Source of the DNA: Galbibacter sp048266365
GTDB taxonomy: Bacteria; Bacteroidota; Bacteroidia; Flavobacteriales; Flavobacteriaceae
Direction: 5' to 3'
Length of the DNA: 64,000 nucleotides
Assembly (NCBI RefSeq): GCF_048266365.1
Contig: NZ_JBLWZP010000002.1
Coordinates: forward strand, 372,001 to 436,000
Shown: positions 43,984 through 51,672 of the stretch, one piece after another
Layout of the letters: each line of letters starts with the position of its first letter
Numbering within the stretch: the stretch's first letter is position 1
Program-made: the position numbers and the translations under genes
The notes under the pieces: model-generated
Told to the model about the DNA's origin: nothing
The model's input: only the letters and a program-made list of their open reading frames with translations
The model's database searches: none

Positions 43984-44583
43984 ATGTTATTAAATCAGAG
44001 AATTAAGGACTATAACATCATCCTAGCCTCAGGGTCTCCAAGGAGACAGCAGTTTTTCAAGGATCTGGGATTAGATGTGGAAATTCGGTTAAAAAATGTT
44101 GTAGAGGAATACCCTCCCCGCTTGTACAAATTTGAAATCTCCGATTATTTAGCTCAGATAAAAGCACTACCACATAAGGAGGATCTGAAAGACAAGGATA
44201 TTCTGATCACCTCGGATACTATAGTATGGCACAAAAAGCAAGCCTTAGGCAAACCCGGTGACCGAGCAGAAGCTCTGGAGATGCTCAAGTCTTTATCTGG
44301 AAATTCTCATGAAGTCATTACCTCGGTATGCTTTACCACAACGCGCTTGGAGAAAACAATAAACCATACGACCAAAGTGTACTTTAAGCAGCTCAAAGAT
44401 GAGGAAATCGAATACTATGTAGATCTCTACAAGCCCTATGACAAGGCTGGAGCTTACGGTATTCAAGAATGGATTGGTCAGATGGGGATAGAGAGAATAG
44501 AAGGGTCATTTTACAATGTCGTTGGACTACCGGTATTTGAAGTCTACAAAACCTTGGAAGATTTTGTGAATTCACCACTTTAA
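43984..44583 (+). CDS. maf: Maf family nucleotide pyrophosphatase
   Basis: A 199-residue house-cleaning nucleotide pyrophosphatase that hydrolyses dTTP, UTP or modified nucleotides. Signature segments are ILASGSPRRQQFFKDLGL at the start, ITSDTIVWHKKQALGKPGD, and KAGAYGIQEWIG with the catalytic Asp just before. The YhdE-type (dTTP/UTP) arrangement fits better than YceF. It is the last gene of the DUF2520-kdsC-maf run and faces the DoxX gene with a 24-base gap. Confidence 0.92.
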   Translation: MLLNQRIKDYNIILASGSPRRQQFFKDLGLDVEIRLKNVVEEYPPRLYKFEISDYLAQIKALPHKEDLKDKDILITSDTIVWHKKQALGKPGDRAEALEMLKSLSGNSHEVITSVCFTTTRLEKTINHTTKVYFKQLKDEEIEYYVDLYKPYDKAGAYGIQEWIGQMGIERIEGSFYNVVGLPVFEVYKTLEDFVNSPL

Positions 44584-44607
44584 AACCACCCTTCTACTTG
44601 TCTTAAA

Positions 44608-45027
44608 TTATTTTTTAGTGCTGATCAGGTAGTCGATAGAATATTTACCTGCACCTGTCAATAATAAAACAACATAAACCAAAAGATAATGTAATCCCAT
44701 CTCTTGCTTTATAAATGGGTCGGCTGCATGAATAACAAAAACAGCCACCAACATGGTTACGATCAATGGAATAACTGCAAGCCGTGTTGCCAATCCTAGA
44801 AGAACTAAAATAGAACATCCTACTTCAGCTAATATGGCTAGCCATAGGGATAGCTCACCTCCAAGACCCATCAAATCATAAAATTGTACTGGAGATTGGC
44901 TCAACATTGGAATTTTTGACAGTCCATGAACCAACATTAGAGCACCAATACTCACACGGGCAATTAACAATGCCAAGTCAACACTTGAAGTGCTACGGCT
45001 TACACTAAAAATTTTACTCATATTCAT
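44608..45027 (-). CDS. DoxX family membrane protein
   Basis: A 139-residue inner-membrane protein with four hydrophobic helices: LALLIARVSIGALMLVHGLSKI, LWLAILAEVGCSILVLLGLATRLAVIP, LIVTMLVAVFVIHA and GLHYLLVYVVLLLTGAG. This is the DoxX/YphA pattern. DoxX-like proteins have roles in thiosulfate oxidation or redox stress in a few species; the role here is unknown. It has its own promoter on the minus strand (45111-45140). Confidence 0.85.
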   Translation of the reverse strand: MNMSKIFSVSRSTSSVDLALLIARVSIGALMLVHGLSKIPMLSQSPVQFYDLMGLGGELSLWLAILAEVGCSILVLLGLATRLAVIPLIVTMLVAVFVIHAADPFIKQEMGLHYLLVYVVLLLTGAGKYSIDYLISTKK

Positions 45028-45110
45028 CTAATTTAAATTGCGTCACTGATAGTATTCTTAACACAAATAAACCTTCATTAAACAAAGATTCCAGATTGCA
45101 TTTTCCAATA

Positions 45111-45140
45111 CAAAGATACAACTTCCACATTTGTGACAAA
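45111..45140 (-). promoter_or_regulatory. Bacteroidota-type promoter for doxX
   Basis: On the minus strand TTTG (45137-45140), 18 bases, then TATCTTTG (45111-45118), matching TTG/TAnnTTTG. The start codon is 84 bases downstream. The 373-base region 45028-45400 otherwise holds only the two divergent promoters. Confidence 0.55.
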
Positions 45141-45367
45141 GTTCAAAAATTTGTAATGCCTTTTTCCCAGCTTTGCCCTTAGTACCTCTTAAGACTTGTA
45201 CGCATTAGGTTCCCTGCCATATTTGAATTACAATACAGTATAGACTGGCGCTTGATTCCGTAACGAAGATCAGCTATGTGACAACCATTACGCTGAATAT
45301 AGAATCCGAATCATCAGTAATACCACAATAAAAATACTGTCTTACACTGAAAATACAAAAGCTAATG

Positions 45368-45375
45368 TATATTTG
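45368..45375 (+). promoter_or_regulatory. -7 box for the MscS-like gene
   Basis: TATATTTG, a perfect TAnnTTTG match 26 bases before the start codon. The -33 element is not clear. Confidence 0.4.
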
Positions 45376-45400
45376 TGAGACACTTATAGGACTTTAATTT

Positions 45401-45940
45401 ATGTTAGAAATATTTCAAAATCATAAGAACCAATTATTGTATACTCTAATTACTGTAGCCATTATTATATTGGTTCGCTACATCATTTACAAGACCGTTA
45501 AAAGAGTTGGTAAACTCGGAGAAATCGACCCTAACAGAACACGCTTAATTTACAAGTACTTTAATTTCTTCATCACTGCCATTGGGATTTTTATCATCAG
45601 TATCTATTGGGGTGTGAATATCGACGATCTCGGTTGGTTTATCTCTTCAGCCTTTGCTGTGATTGGAGTTGCTTTTTTCGCTGTGTGGTCCATTTTAAGT
45701 AATGTCACTGCTGGAATTATACTTTTCTTTTCTTTCCCGTTTAAAATCGGAGATCGTATTCGAATTCAAGACAAGGACTTCCCAACAGAAGGATTTATAG
45801 AGGATATCAGAGCGTTCCACATACATATCCGAAGTGATGATGGAGAATTACTAACCTATCCCAATAACCTCCTTCTTCAAAAAGGAGTTGCCCAAATCAG
45901 TAAGGCCAAAAAAGAAGACGACGGTAAGGACAGCATTTAG
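45401..45940 (+). CDS. Small mechanosensitive channel (MscS family)
   Basis: A 179-residue inner-membrane channel protein. Transmembrane segments are LLYTLITVAIIILVRYIIYK, YFNFFITAIGIFIISIYWG and the pore helix SSAFAVIGVAFFAVWSILSNVTAGIIL. The last corresponds to the conserved MscS TM3, followed by the beta domain start FFSFPFKIGDRIRI. It lacks most of the C-terminal cage and is shorter than E. coli MscS (286 residues), like other mini-MscS proteins of Flavobacteria. It probably relieves hypo-osmotic stress. A 36-base gap separates it from the sirtuin gene. Confidence 0.9.
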   Translation: MLEIFQNHKNQLLYTLITVAIIILVRYIIYKTVKRVGKLGEIDPNRTRLIYKYFNFFITAIGIFIISIYWGVNIDDLGWFISSAFAVIGVAFFAVWSILSNVTAGIILFFSFPFKIGDRIRIQDKDFPTEGFIEDIRAFHIHIRSDDGELLTYPNNLLLQKGVAQISKAKKEDDGKDSI

Positions 45941-45976
45941 TTCTAACTTTATAAACAACAATAGAGACATCGAATC

Positions 45977-46663
45977 ATGAAAAAAATTGTAGTACTAACT
46001 GGAGCAGGTATCAGTGCAGAAAGTGGTATTAAAACCTTTAGAGATGCTGATGGTTTGTGGGAAGGTCACGACGTTATGGAAGTGGCCACCCCTGAGGGCT
46101 GGAAAAAAAACAAGGAGTTAGTTTTGGATTTTTACAATCAAAGACGTCGACAGCTATTAGAAGTGAAACCCAATAACGCACACCTAGCCTTAGCCGCATT
46201 AGAAGATCAATTTGAAGTTCATATAATTACACAAAATGTAGACGACCTGCACGAAAGAGCCGGTAGTACTAAGGTGGTTCATCTGCACGGAGAACTACTA
46301 AAGGCGAGAAGTACCATAGATCCCAATCTTATATTCGATTGGAAAGTTGATATCCAATTAGGGGATTTTTGCAAGCACAACCAACAAATACGTCCTCATA
46401 TTGTATGGTTCGGAGAAGAAGTTCCTATGCTTGAGACAGCAGCAGAAATTGTAACTCAAGCTGATATTCTAATGGTGATTGGTACATCAATGCAAGTGTA
46501 TCCCGCGGCAGGTTTAGTAGACTATAAAAAACCAGGTGCACCAGTATATTTTATAGACCCCAAGCCTAGTGTCGCTGAGAAGGAAATTCCAGATTTATTT
46601 ATTATTGCGAAAAAAGCAAGTATAGGCGTTCCTATTGTGGTAGATCTGTTGTCTGATATTTAA
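45977..46663 (+). CDS. cobB: Sirtuin NAD-dependent protein deacylase
   Basis: A 228-residue sirtuin. The NAD site is LTGAGISAESGIKTFRDADGLWE, the catalytic core is TQNVDDLHERAG, and the catalytic His is in HLHGEL. A Tyr and an Arg in FYNQRRR match the class III residues that read succinyl or acetyl groups. The zinc module is unusual: between HGEL and RPHIVWFGEE only one cysteine (FCKHN) remains instead of four, so the zinc ribbon seems lost. The gene end overlaps the convergent haem-binding gene by 32 bases. Confidence 0.92.
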   Translation: MKKIVVLTGAGISAESGIKTFRDADGLWEGHDVMEVATPEGWKKNKELVLDFYNQRRRQLLEVKPNNAHLALAALEDQFEVHIITQNVDDLHERAGSTKVVHLHGELLKARSTIDPNLIFDWKVDIQLGDFCKHNQQIRPHIVWFGEEVPMLETAAEIVTQADILMVIGTSMQVYPAAGLVDYKKPGAPVYFIDPKPSVAEKEIPDLFIIAKKASIGVPIVVDLLSDI

Positions 46664-47105
46664 GTTGCAATAACGCCGCCCAATCGGTAATAGCCTTAAT
46701 TTGTTCTGGTGTTAAATTGGCCTCTCTATGCAACCATTTATAAGATTTTAAAGGCATCCAACCTTCATTCACCGCTTCAGTAATCTCCTCTAGTTTGTGT
46801 ATTTTTTTCTTGGCAGAATATTGTTCCCATATCGAAAAATCCAAATTCTTCTTTCCGTCCTTAATATGCGAAGCAAACCAGTACGACAATGGCTCTATAC
46901 CGGTGTACCAAGGATAGCGCGTCGAATTAGAATGACAGTCATAACAAGTATTAATTAGGGTCGCTTCTACAACGGTAGAGGGATTTGTTGCTAAAATGAT
47001 ATCCGTAGGTGGCGTGGTGTCCGCCCGATTTAGTTTAGGCGGAAAAAATTGTATGATTATAAAAATCGTGAATATCAAAAAAAGAATATTTTTAAAAACC
47101 CGCAT
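46632..47105 (-). CDS. Haem-binding domain protein (cytochrome c-like)
   Basis: A 157-residue exported protein with an uncleaved or N-terminal hydrophobic segment (ILFLIFTIFIIIQFF). A single CYDCH motif attaches haem c, with downstream YPWYTGIEPLSYWFASHIKDGK and MPLKSYKWLHREANLTPEQ, which match the Bacteroidota haem-binding domain family. It is probably a periplasmic electron carrier facing the inner membrane. It is transcribed convergently with the sirtuin and overlaps it. Confidence 0.85.
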   Translation of the reverse strand: MRVFKNILFLIFTIFIIIQFFPPKLNRADTTPPTDIILATNPSTVVEATLINTCYDCHSNSTRYPWYTGIEPLSYWFASHIKDGKKNLDFSIWEQYSAKKKIHKLEEITEAVNEGWMPLKSYKWLHREANLTPEQIKAITDWAALLQLKYQTTDLPQ

Positions 47106-47214
47106 ATTTTTTTAATTTCATTAAAAATAAAAAACTAAAAGGACACCTCATAAACGATTACAGTATATTTTTCGTGTTAACCGTAATACCCTAAACTTGG
47201 AAAAGAAACAAACC

Positions 47215-47763
47215 ATGGAATTCAAACAGGAACTTCAAGACTTAAAAGCCTACAAAGAGGATCGACAATATATTGCGGATCAAGTCCTCAATAATCAGAA
47301 GCTTTTTCCAGTATTGCTAAGGTATTGCTTTTCAAATAATCCAAAGCTCGACAAACCAGCCTTTTGGGTATTAGAATACGTGTGCAAAGCAAAACTCTCA
47401 TGGATTCATCCCTATGTAAAAGATTTTATAAAGCAGCTGACTCAGCTAGAAAACAAGTCCTCCAAACGCTGTTGTGCAAGGATTTGTATGCAGCTCTGTC
47501 AACAATACTTCATTTACCAAGAGAAAAGAACCATTAAGGCCCTCACAAGGAGTGATTTAGAAAAAATGACTGCCGTTAGTTTTGATTGGTTGATCAATGA
47601 TGAAAAAGTAGCTACAAAAGCTTATGCCATGGAATCACTACACTTGTTAGGAAAAGCCTTCAAATGGATTCATCCAGAACTGAAAGTAATCCTACACAGA
47701 GGCATTCCAGACCACACCATGGCTTATTCTGCACGCGCAAAACATATTCTTAACAAAATTTGA
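47215..47763 (+). CDS. Conserved hypothetical helical protein upstream of purB
   Basis: A 182-residue cytoplasmic protein from the ATG at 47215 (a TTG at 47197 is also possible). It is all-helical, rich in Leu and Lys with regularly spaced helix pairs such as LDKPAFWVLEYVCKAKLSWIHP and VATKAYAMESLHLLGKAFKW, suggesting HEAT/ARM-like repeats. I do not recognise a named family. There is no signal peptide or membrane segment. purB follows 137 bases later with its own promoter, so the link is positional only. Confidence 0.7.
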   Translation: MEFKQELQDLKAYKEDRQYIADQVLNNQKLFPVLLRYCFSNNPKLDKPAFWVLEYVCKAKLSWIHPYVKDFIKQLTQLENKSSKRCCARICMQLCQQYFIYQEKRTIKALTRSDLEKMTAVSFDWLINDEKVATKAYAMESLHLLGKAFKWIHPELKVILHRGIPDHTMAYSARAKHILNKI

Positions 47764-47784
47764 ATTTTATTTTTTACAAATAAG

Positions 47785-47815
47785 TTGACCTATTGCATTG
47801 ATAAGGTTAAATTTG
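47785..47815 (+). promoter_or_regulatory. Bacteroidota-type promoter for purB
   Basis: TTG at 47785-47787, a 20-base spacer and TAAATTTG at 47808-47815, matching the consensus on both elements. The start codon is 85 bases further on. Confidence 0.6.
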
Positions 47816-47900
47816 TGCTTTTAATTCAAATCCCAAAGGGATTTTAACTAGAACCACTGTAGCACTTAAATATTTCAGTGATTTTTAATTTAATTTAAAC

Positions 47901-49244
47901 ATGCAATTAACTTCCTTAACGGCAATTTCTCCAATAGATGGTAGATATCGCAGTAAAACTGACAAATTAGCTGATTTTTTCTCAGAAGAGGCGCTTATTA
48001 AATACCGTGTTCGTGTTGAAATCGAATACTTTATAGCACTATGTGAAATACCCCTTCCACAGTTAAAAGGATTTGACAGCACACTATTTTCAAAGCTGAG
48101 GGATATATATAAAGACTTCAGCACCGAGGATGCCTTAGCGATTAAGGAAATTGAAAAAACGACAAACCATGATGTCAAAGCCGTTGAATACTTCATCAAA
48201 GAGAAATTCGATAATCTTGGATTACAAGCTTTTAAAGAATTTATCCATTTTGGTCTTACATCACAGGATATCAATAATACAGCTATTCCGCTATCTATCA
48301 AGGAGGCTTTGGAACAAACCTACCTGCCACATTATGAAAAGTTGATAGACAAACTTCATAGCTTAGCTAAGGAATGGGAAGATGTTCCTATGTTAGCTAG
48401 AACCCATGGTCAACCGGCCTCACCTACACGATTGGGGAAAGAAATTCAAGTCTTTATCGTTAGACTTGCCGAGCAATTCAACGGACTTAAAAACATTCCA
48501 ATTGCAGCCAAGTTTGGTGGAGCAACCGGAAACTTTAACGCACATTTTGTCGCATACCCAGAAATCAACTGGAAAACTTTTGGCGGGAAATTTGTAGAAG
48601 AAACGCTTCAACTACGGCACTCCTTCCCTACCACACAAATTGAACATTATGATCATTTAGCAGCTTTGTTTGATGCCTTAAAACGTATCAATACCATCCT
48701 TATCGATTTCAACCGTGATGTTTGGACCTATATTTCCATGGATTATTTCAAACAAAGCATTAAAAAAGGCGAAGTTGGATCATCAGCAATGCCTCATAAA
48801 GTAAATCCTATTGATTTCGAAAATTCAGAAGGTAATTTAGGTATCGCGAATGCTATTTTTGAGCACTTGTCTTCTAAATTACCAATCTCGAGATTACAAA
48901 GAGATTTAACGGATAGTACCGTACTTAGAAATGTTGGTGTGCCTTTTGCACACACGATGATCGCTTTTGAATCTACATTAAAGGGATTGAATAAATTGCT
49001 ATTGAATCAAGCTAAATTTGAAGAGGATCTTGAGAAAAACTGGGCAGTTGTTGCCGAGGCTATTCAAACAATTCTAAGAAGAGAAGCCTATCCAAATCCT
49101 TATGAGGCCCTTAAAAGCCTTACTAGAACGAATCAGGCAATTAATCAAGAATCCATTTCAAATTTCATCGATACGCTAGATGTATCCGATGCAATTAGAG
49201 CAGAGTTAAAACAAATTACACCTGCAAATTATACTGGAATTTAA
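47901..49244 (+). CDS. purB: Adenylosuccinate lyase
   Basis: Releases fumarate from SAICAR and from adenylosuccinate in purine synthesis. It has 447 residues of the fumarase/aspartase superfamily. Recognisable parts are AISPIDGRYRSKT at the N-terminus, TTNHDVKAVEYFIKE, LARTHGQPASPTRLGKE with the catalytic His, and the flexible signature loop GSSAMPHKVNPIDFEN with the catalytic Ser. It matches the long E. coli-like type. It has its own promoter and a terminator. Confidence 0.97.
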   Translation: MQLTSLTAISPIDGRYRSKTDKLADFFSEEALIKYRVRVEIEYFIALCEIPLPQLKGFDSTLFSKLRDIYKDFSTEDALAIKEIEKTTNHDVKAVEYFIKEKFDNLGLQAFKEFIHFGLTSQDINNTAIPLSIKEALEQTYLPHYEKLIDKLHSLAKEWEDVPMLARTHGQPASPTRLGKEIQVFIVRLAEQFNGLKNIPIAAKFGGATGNFNAHFVAYPEINWKTFGGKFVEETLQLRHSFPTTQIEHYDHLAALFDALKRINTILIDFNRDVWTYISMDYFKQSIKKGEVGSSAMPHKVNPIDFENSEGNLGIANAIFEHLSSKLPISRLQRDLTDSTVLRNVGVPFAHTMIAFESTLKGLNKLLLNQAKFEEDLEKNWAVVAEAIQTILRREAYPNPYEALKSLTRTNQAINQESISNFIDTLDVSDAIRAELKQITPANYTGI

Positions 49245-49265
49245 ATTCCATCACATAGTCATAGT

Positions 49266-49298
49266 AAAAAGCCCGGAGTTTAATGCTTCGGGCTTTTT
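49266..49298. terminator. Bidirectional terminator between purB and the ECF operon
   Basis: AAAAAGCCCG (49266-49275) and CGGGCTTTTT (49289-49298) form a perfect 10-bp stem with a 13-base loop. A-runs and T-runs on both sides allow it to serve purB and the convergent DUF4252 gene. Confidence 0.9.
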
Positions 49299-49337
49299 AG
49301 TGTCTTATGATTGGATTTAATATCTAATAGTCTTTTA

Positions 49338-49886
49338 CTAGTTGTCGAATATTCCTTTGAGTTGACCTTCAATACCAGAGGCATCTATTGAACCGTTTTC
49401 AAGTGCTTGAACAAGGGTAATCATATTTTCAGGTTTCATTTCATCCCCAAGTACTCGTATTAACGCAAACCCATCCTCATCACTACTTCCAAATACAATA
49501 ACTTCATCTATGGACTCATCTGTACCTAGGTACTTGATGGTACCACGATGATTACCACTGTTAAGTACCATGAGTTCTTGGTATTTTTCATCTTTTAAAA
49601 TCTCATTAATGATTTGCTTTTCCTTTTGGTATTCCTCTGTATTTTCCTGATTAACCCTAAAGGCCAACACATTGAGCTTTTTTACCGATTGATAAGCCTG
49701 CTTCTGCTCATCTGTAAGGGCTGTTTTGTTTACACTTAAAATACTCGAAGGAATATCTAAAGAAATGAAATTAGCATCTTGGTTTTTATTCACAAAATAT
49801 TCCTGTAAACTAGGCCCTCCGCCTGAACAGGAGAAAAAGATCACACTGAGAAAGAGTATGGCTATGTAATTATTGATGTTTTTCAT
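49338..49886 (-). CDS. DUF4252 lipoprotein (second copy)
   Basis: A 182-residue lipoprotein (lipobox FFSC, Cys20). It matches the DUF4252 family of Bacteroidota: FISLDIPSSILSVNK, AYQSVKKLNVLAFR, LMVLNSGNHRGTIKYLG and DEVIVFGSSDEDGFALIRVLGDEMKPENM. It is paralogous to the preceding gene. It is the last gene of the ECF sigma operon. Such pairs are commonly found behind ECF genes; their function is unknown and may relate to envelope stress. Confidence 0.85.
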   Translation of the reverse strand: MKNINNYIAILFLSVIFFSCSGGGPSLQEYFVNKNQDANFISLDIPSSILSVNKTALTDEQKQAYQSVKKLNVLAFRVNQENTEEYQKEKQIINEILKDEKYQELMVLNSGNHRGTIKYLGTDESIDEVIVFGSSDEDGFALIRVLGDEMKPENMITLVQALENGSIDASGIEGQLKGIFDN

Positions 49887-49956
49887 AATGCTGTACTTGT
49901 TGATGATTGATTAAAGAGGAGCCCCAATACTATTAGAGGCTCCTTATTTGATTGAA

Positions 49957-50511
49957 CTACTTGTGTTGTTGTCCAGCTTTTCCAAGCTGTTCTCCACCTG
50001 GTAAATCCATTTTTGAAGTCAGTTTAGAGATCTGCCGAAGATCAATATTACCAGTTAGTGATAACAATACCGTTTCAGGTTTTCTACCTGCGACTTCTAA
50101 ATCTTCATAATTGAGGTCCGTTACCAGCATAATCAATTCCTTCACATGAAACTCATCAGCACCTTCCTTAACATAGAATTTGACATTGGCATCACCATCG
50201 CGTACACGCATCAATTCTTCAAAGTTAGACTTACTCAAGTGTTTGGTCACCCAATTGTTTAAATCATTGGTTATATCTTGTTTCTCGGTGGTTATCACCT
50301 TGAAACTTGTAATGTTATTGACCAGATCGTATACGGCCTGTGCATCCGGGTCATCCGAACTGACACTGATTTTGCTTAGCATTTGAAACATTTTTGGTTG
50401 TAGGGCTACATAAGTAACTTCTGAATTTTCAGCATACTTATCAAAAATGCTTTGTGCCTGTGTCAAAATTGGTGACAATGCGACCATAATAATTACTAAA
50501 TACTTTTTCAT
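49957..50511 (-). CDS. DUF4252 protein (first copy), secreted
   Basis: A 184-residue protein with a type I signal peptide (MKKYLVIIMVALSPILTQAQ) rather than a lipobox. The DUF4252 core is VTYVALQPKMFQML, ITSFKVITTEK, LMRVRDGDANVKFYVKEG and FHVKELIMLVTDL. A glutamine/glycine-rich tail closes it (GEQLGKAGQQHK). It sits between the putative anti-sigma gene and the second DUF4252 copy, with gaps of 27 and 70 bases, so it is surely co-transcribed. It is presumably in the periplasm, where it may be sensed or may buffer the signal. Confidence 0.85.
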   Translation of the reverse strand: MKKYLVIIMVALSPILTQAQSIFDKYAENSEVTYVALQPKMFQMLSKISVSSDDPDAQAVYDLVNNITSFKVITTEKQDITNDLNNWVTKHLSKSNFEELMRVRDGDANVKFYVKEGADEFHVKELIMLVTDLNYEDLEVAGRKPETVLLSLTGNIDLRQISKLTSKMDLPGGEQLGKAGQQHK

Positions 50512-50538
50512 ACCTTTTGAGATTACTTCTTATTATTT

Positions 50539-50991
50539 TTAATTATCCAAAATAAATCGGTTAGTGTTTTTTTCAAATTCCTCCAGATAACTAGCTCCCT
50601 CTACTCCTTTTTTAAAATTATTCGTAAATAAAGAGATGGCCATCTGTGCAGATTGAATTTCTTCCTCTGTAAAGCCCTGCGCATAAAGCTTATCATAAGG
50701 GGAAGAAGGTTCTTCACTGCCAAAATAAATACCAAAAGCAAGTACGGCAACAGCGGCGACGCTAGCCCAAGCTAAATAAAAGCGATTCTTTCTAGGTTTT
50801 GTTGGGAGTTCGCGTGTACTTCGTTCTTCTTTGGCTATGGAAAAATAATTAAACATCGCACTGTAATGCTGCAAGTGTGATGCTACATCACCCTGGGTGA
50901 AATAGTCCCTTAACTCCATTTCTTCAGCAACAGTGGTTGTAGCTTCCAAATATCTTTCCAATAATTTTTCTATCCTACTTACTGATTCCAT
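50539..50991 (-). CDS. Putative anti-sigma factor, single-pass membrane protein
   Basis: A 150-residue protein without a recognised domain name. The N-terminal 65 residues are acidic and helical (RIEKLLERYLEATTTVAEE), like the cytoplasmic part of anti-sigma factors but with no zinc HxxxCxxC motif. One transmembrane helix follows (LAWASVAAVAVLAFGIYFG, about 72 to 90), then a periplasmic tail. The start overlaps the ECF sigma gene by 17 bases, the usual layout for a sigma and its regulator. The anti-sigma role is inferred from position and topology. Confidence 0.7.
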   Translation of the reverse strand: MESVSRIEKLLERYLEATTTVAEEMELRDYFTQGDVASHLQHYSAMFNYFSIAKEERSTRELPTKPRKNRFYLAWASVAAVAVLAFGIYFGSEEPSSPYDKLYAQGFTEEEIQSAQMAISLFTNNFKKGVEGASYLEEFEKNTNRFILDN

Positions 50992-51487
50992 AACTGTGTG
51001 TTTTTGTCAATTCCTCTCGCACTGCCTTTCGCGCCCTTGATAAGGTAACACGAACCGCGGTAGCTTTCATTCCTAACATTTCTTCTATTTCATTAAATTC
51101 ATATTGCTCTACATCCCTTAATTGCAACACCATACGTTGCTGCTCAGGGAGCTCATTCATAATTTTACTCATCCAATGCAAACTATCGCGAGCCTCTATA
51201 CTGCTCTGTAGTGAAACACTCTCATCCGTGTAATTGGAGTGAACGAGTTTTAAATTTCCAGCCTGTTTAGACTTTAACCGATCCAAACAATAATTCTTGG
51301 TCATCGTCACGGCAAAAGCTTCTACATTGTTGTACTGTTCCATCTGTTTTTTATTATTCCACAACTTCATCAGTACTTCCTGTGTTGCATCCTCAGCTTC
51401 CTCTCTGGAAACTAACAATCGTTTAGCAAGGCGGAACAACTTATCCCTAAATGGCATTACTGTATGTAAAAACTCCGTTTGCTGCAT
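50975..51487 (-). CDS. ECF RNA polymerase sigma factor
   Basis: A 170-residue sigma-70 family ECF factor. Region 2 covers KLFRLAKRLLVSREEAEDATQEVLMKLW with the -10 recognition segment ending near YCLDRLKSK. Region 4 covers PEQQRMVLQLRDVEQYEFNEIEEMLGMKATAVRVTLSRARKAVREEL, a helix-turn-helix for the -35 box. It is the first gene of an operon with an anti-sigma-like protein and two DUF4252 proteins. A candidate ECF promoter 40 bases upstream suggests it transcribes its own operon. Confidence 0.94.
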   Translation of the reverse strand: MQQTEFLHTVMPFRDKLFRLAKRLLVSREEAEDATQEVLMKLWNNKKQMEQYNNVEAFAVTMTKNYCLDRLKSKQAGNLKLVHSNYTDESVSLQSSIEARDSLHWMSKIMNELPEQQRMVLQLRDVEQYEFNEIEEMLGMKATAVRVTLSRARKAVREELTKTHSYGISK

Positions 51488-51529
51488 TTTATTGGTTGCT
51501 TAATACTTGTTTTATCGGGTTCTAAAATG

Positions 51530-51557
51530 TAGACGACTATGAGTAACTTTTGTTACA
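51530..51557 (-). promoter_or_regulatory. Candidate ECF-type autoregulatory promoter
   Basis: On the minus strand TGTAAC (51552-51557), a 16-base spacer and CGTCTA (51530-51535). This AAC...CGTC pattern is typical of ECF sigma promoters rather than the housekeeping TTG/TAnnTTTG type. The sigma start codon is about 43 bases downstream. Confidence 0.55.
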
Positions 51558-51672
51558 ATTTATTTTTTTAATTCGCCAAATGTAAGTAATCTTACATATA
51601 TAACTATAAAATTACTAAGGCCTCGAATCAATAAATATTGATTTCCAGCGTTTTACCTCAAATAACCAAAAT

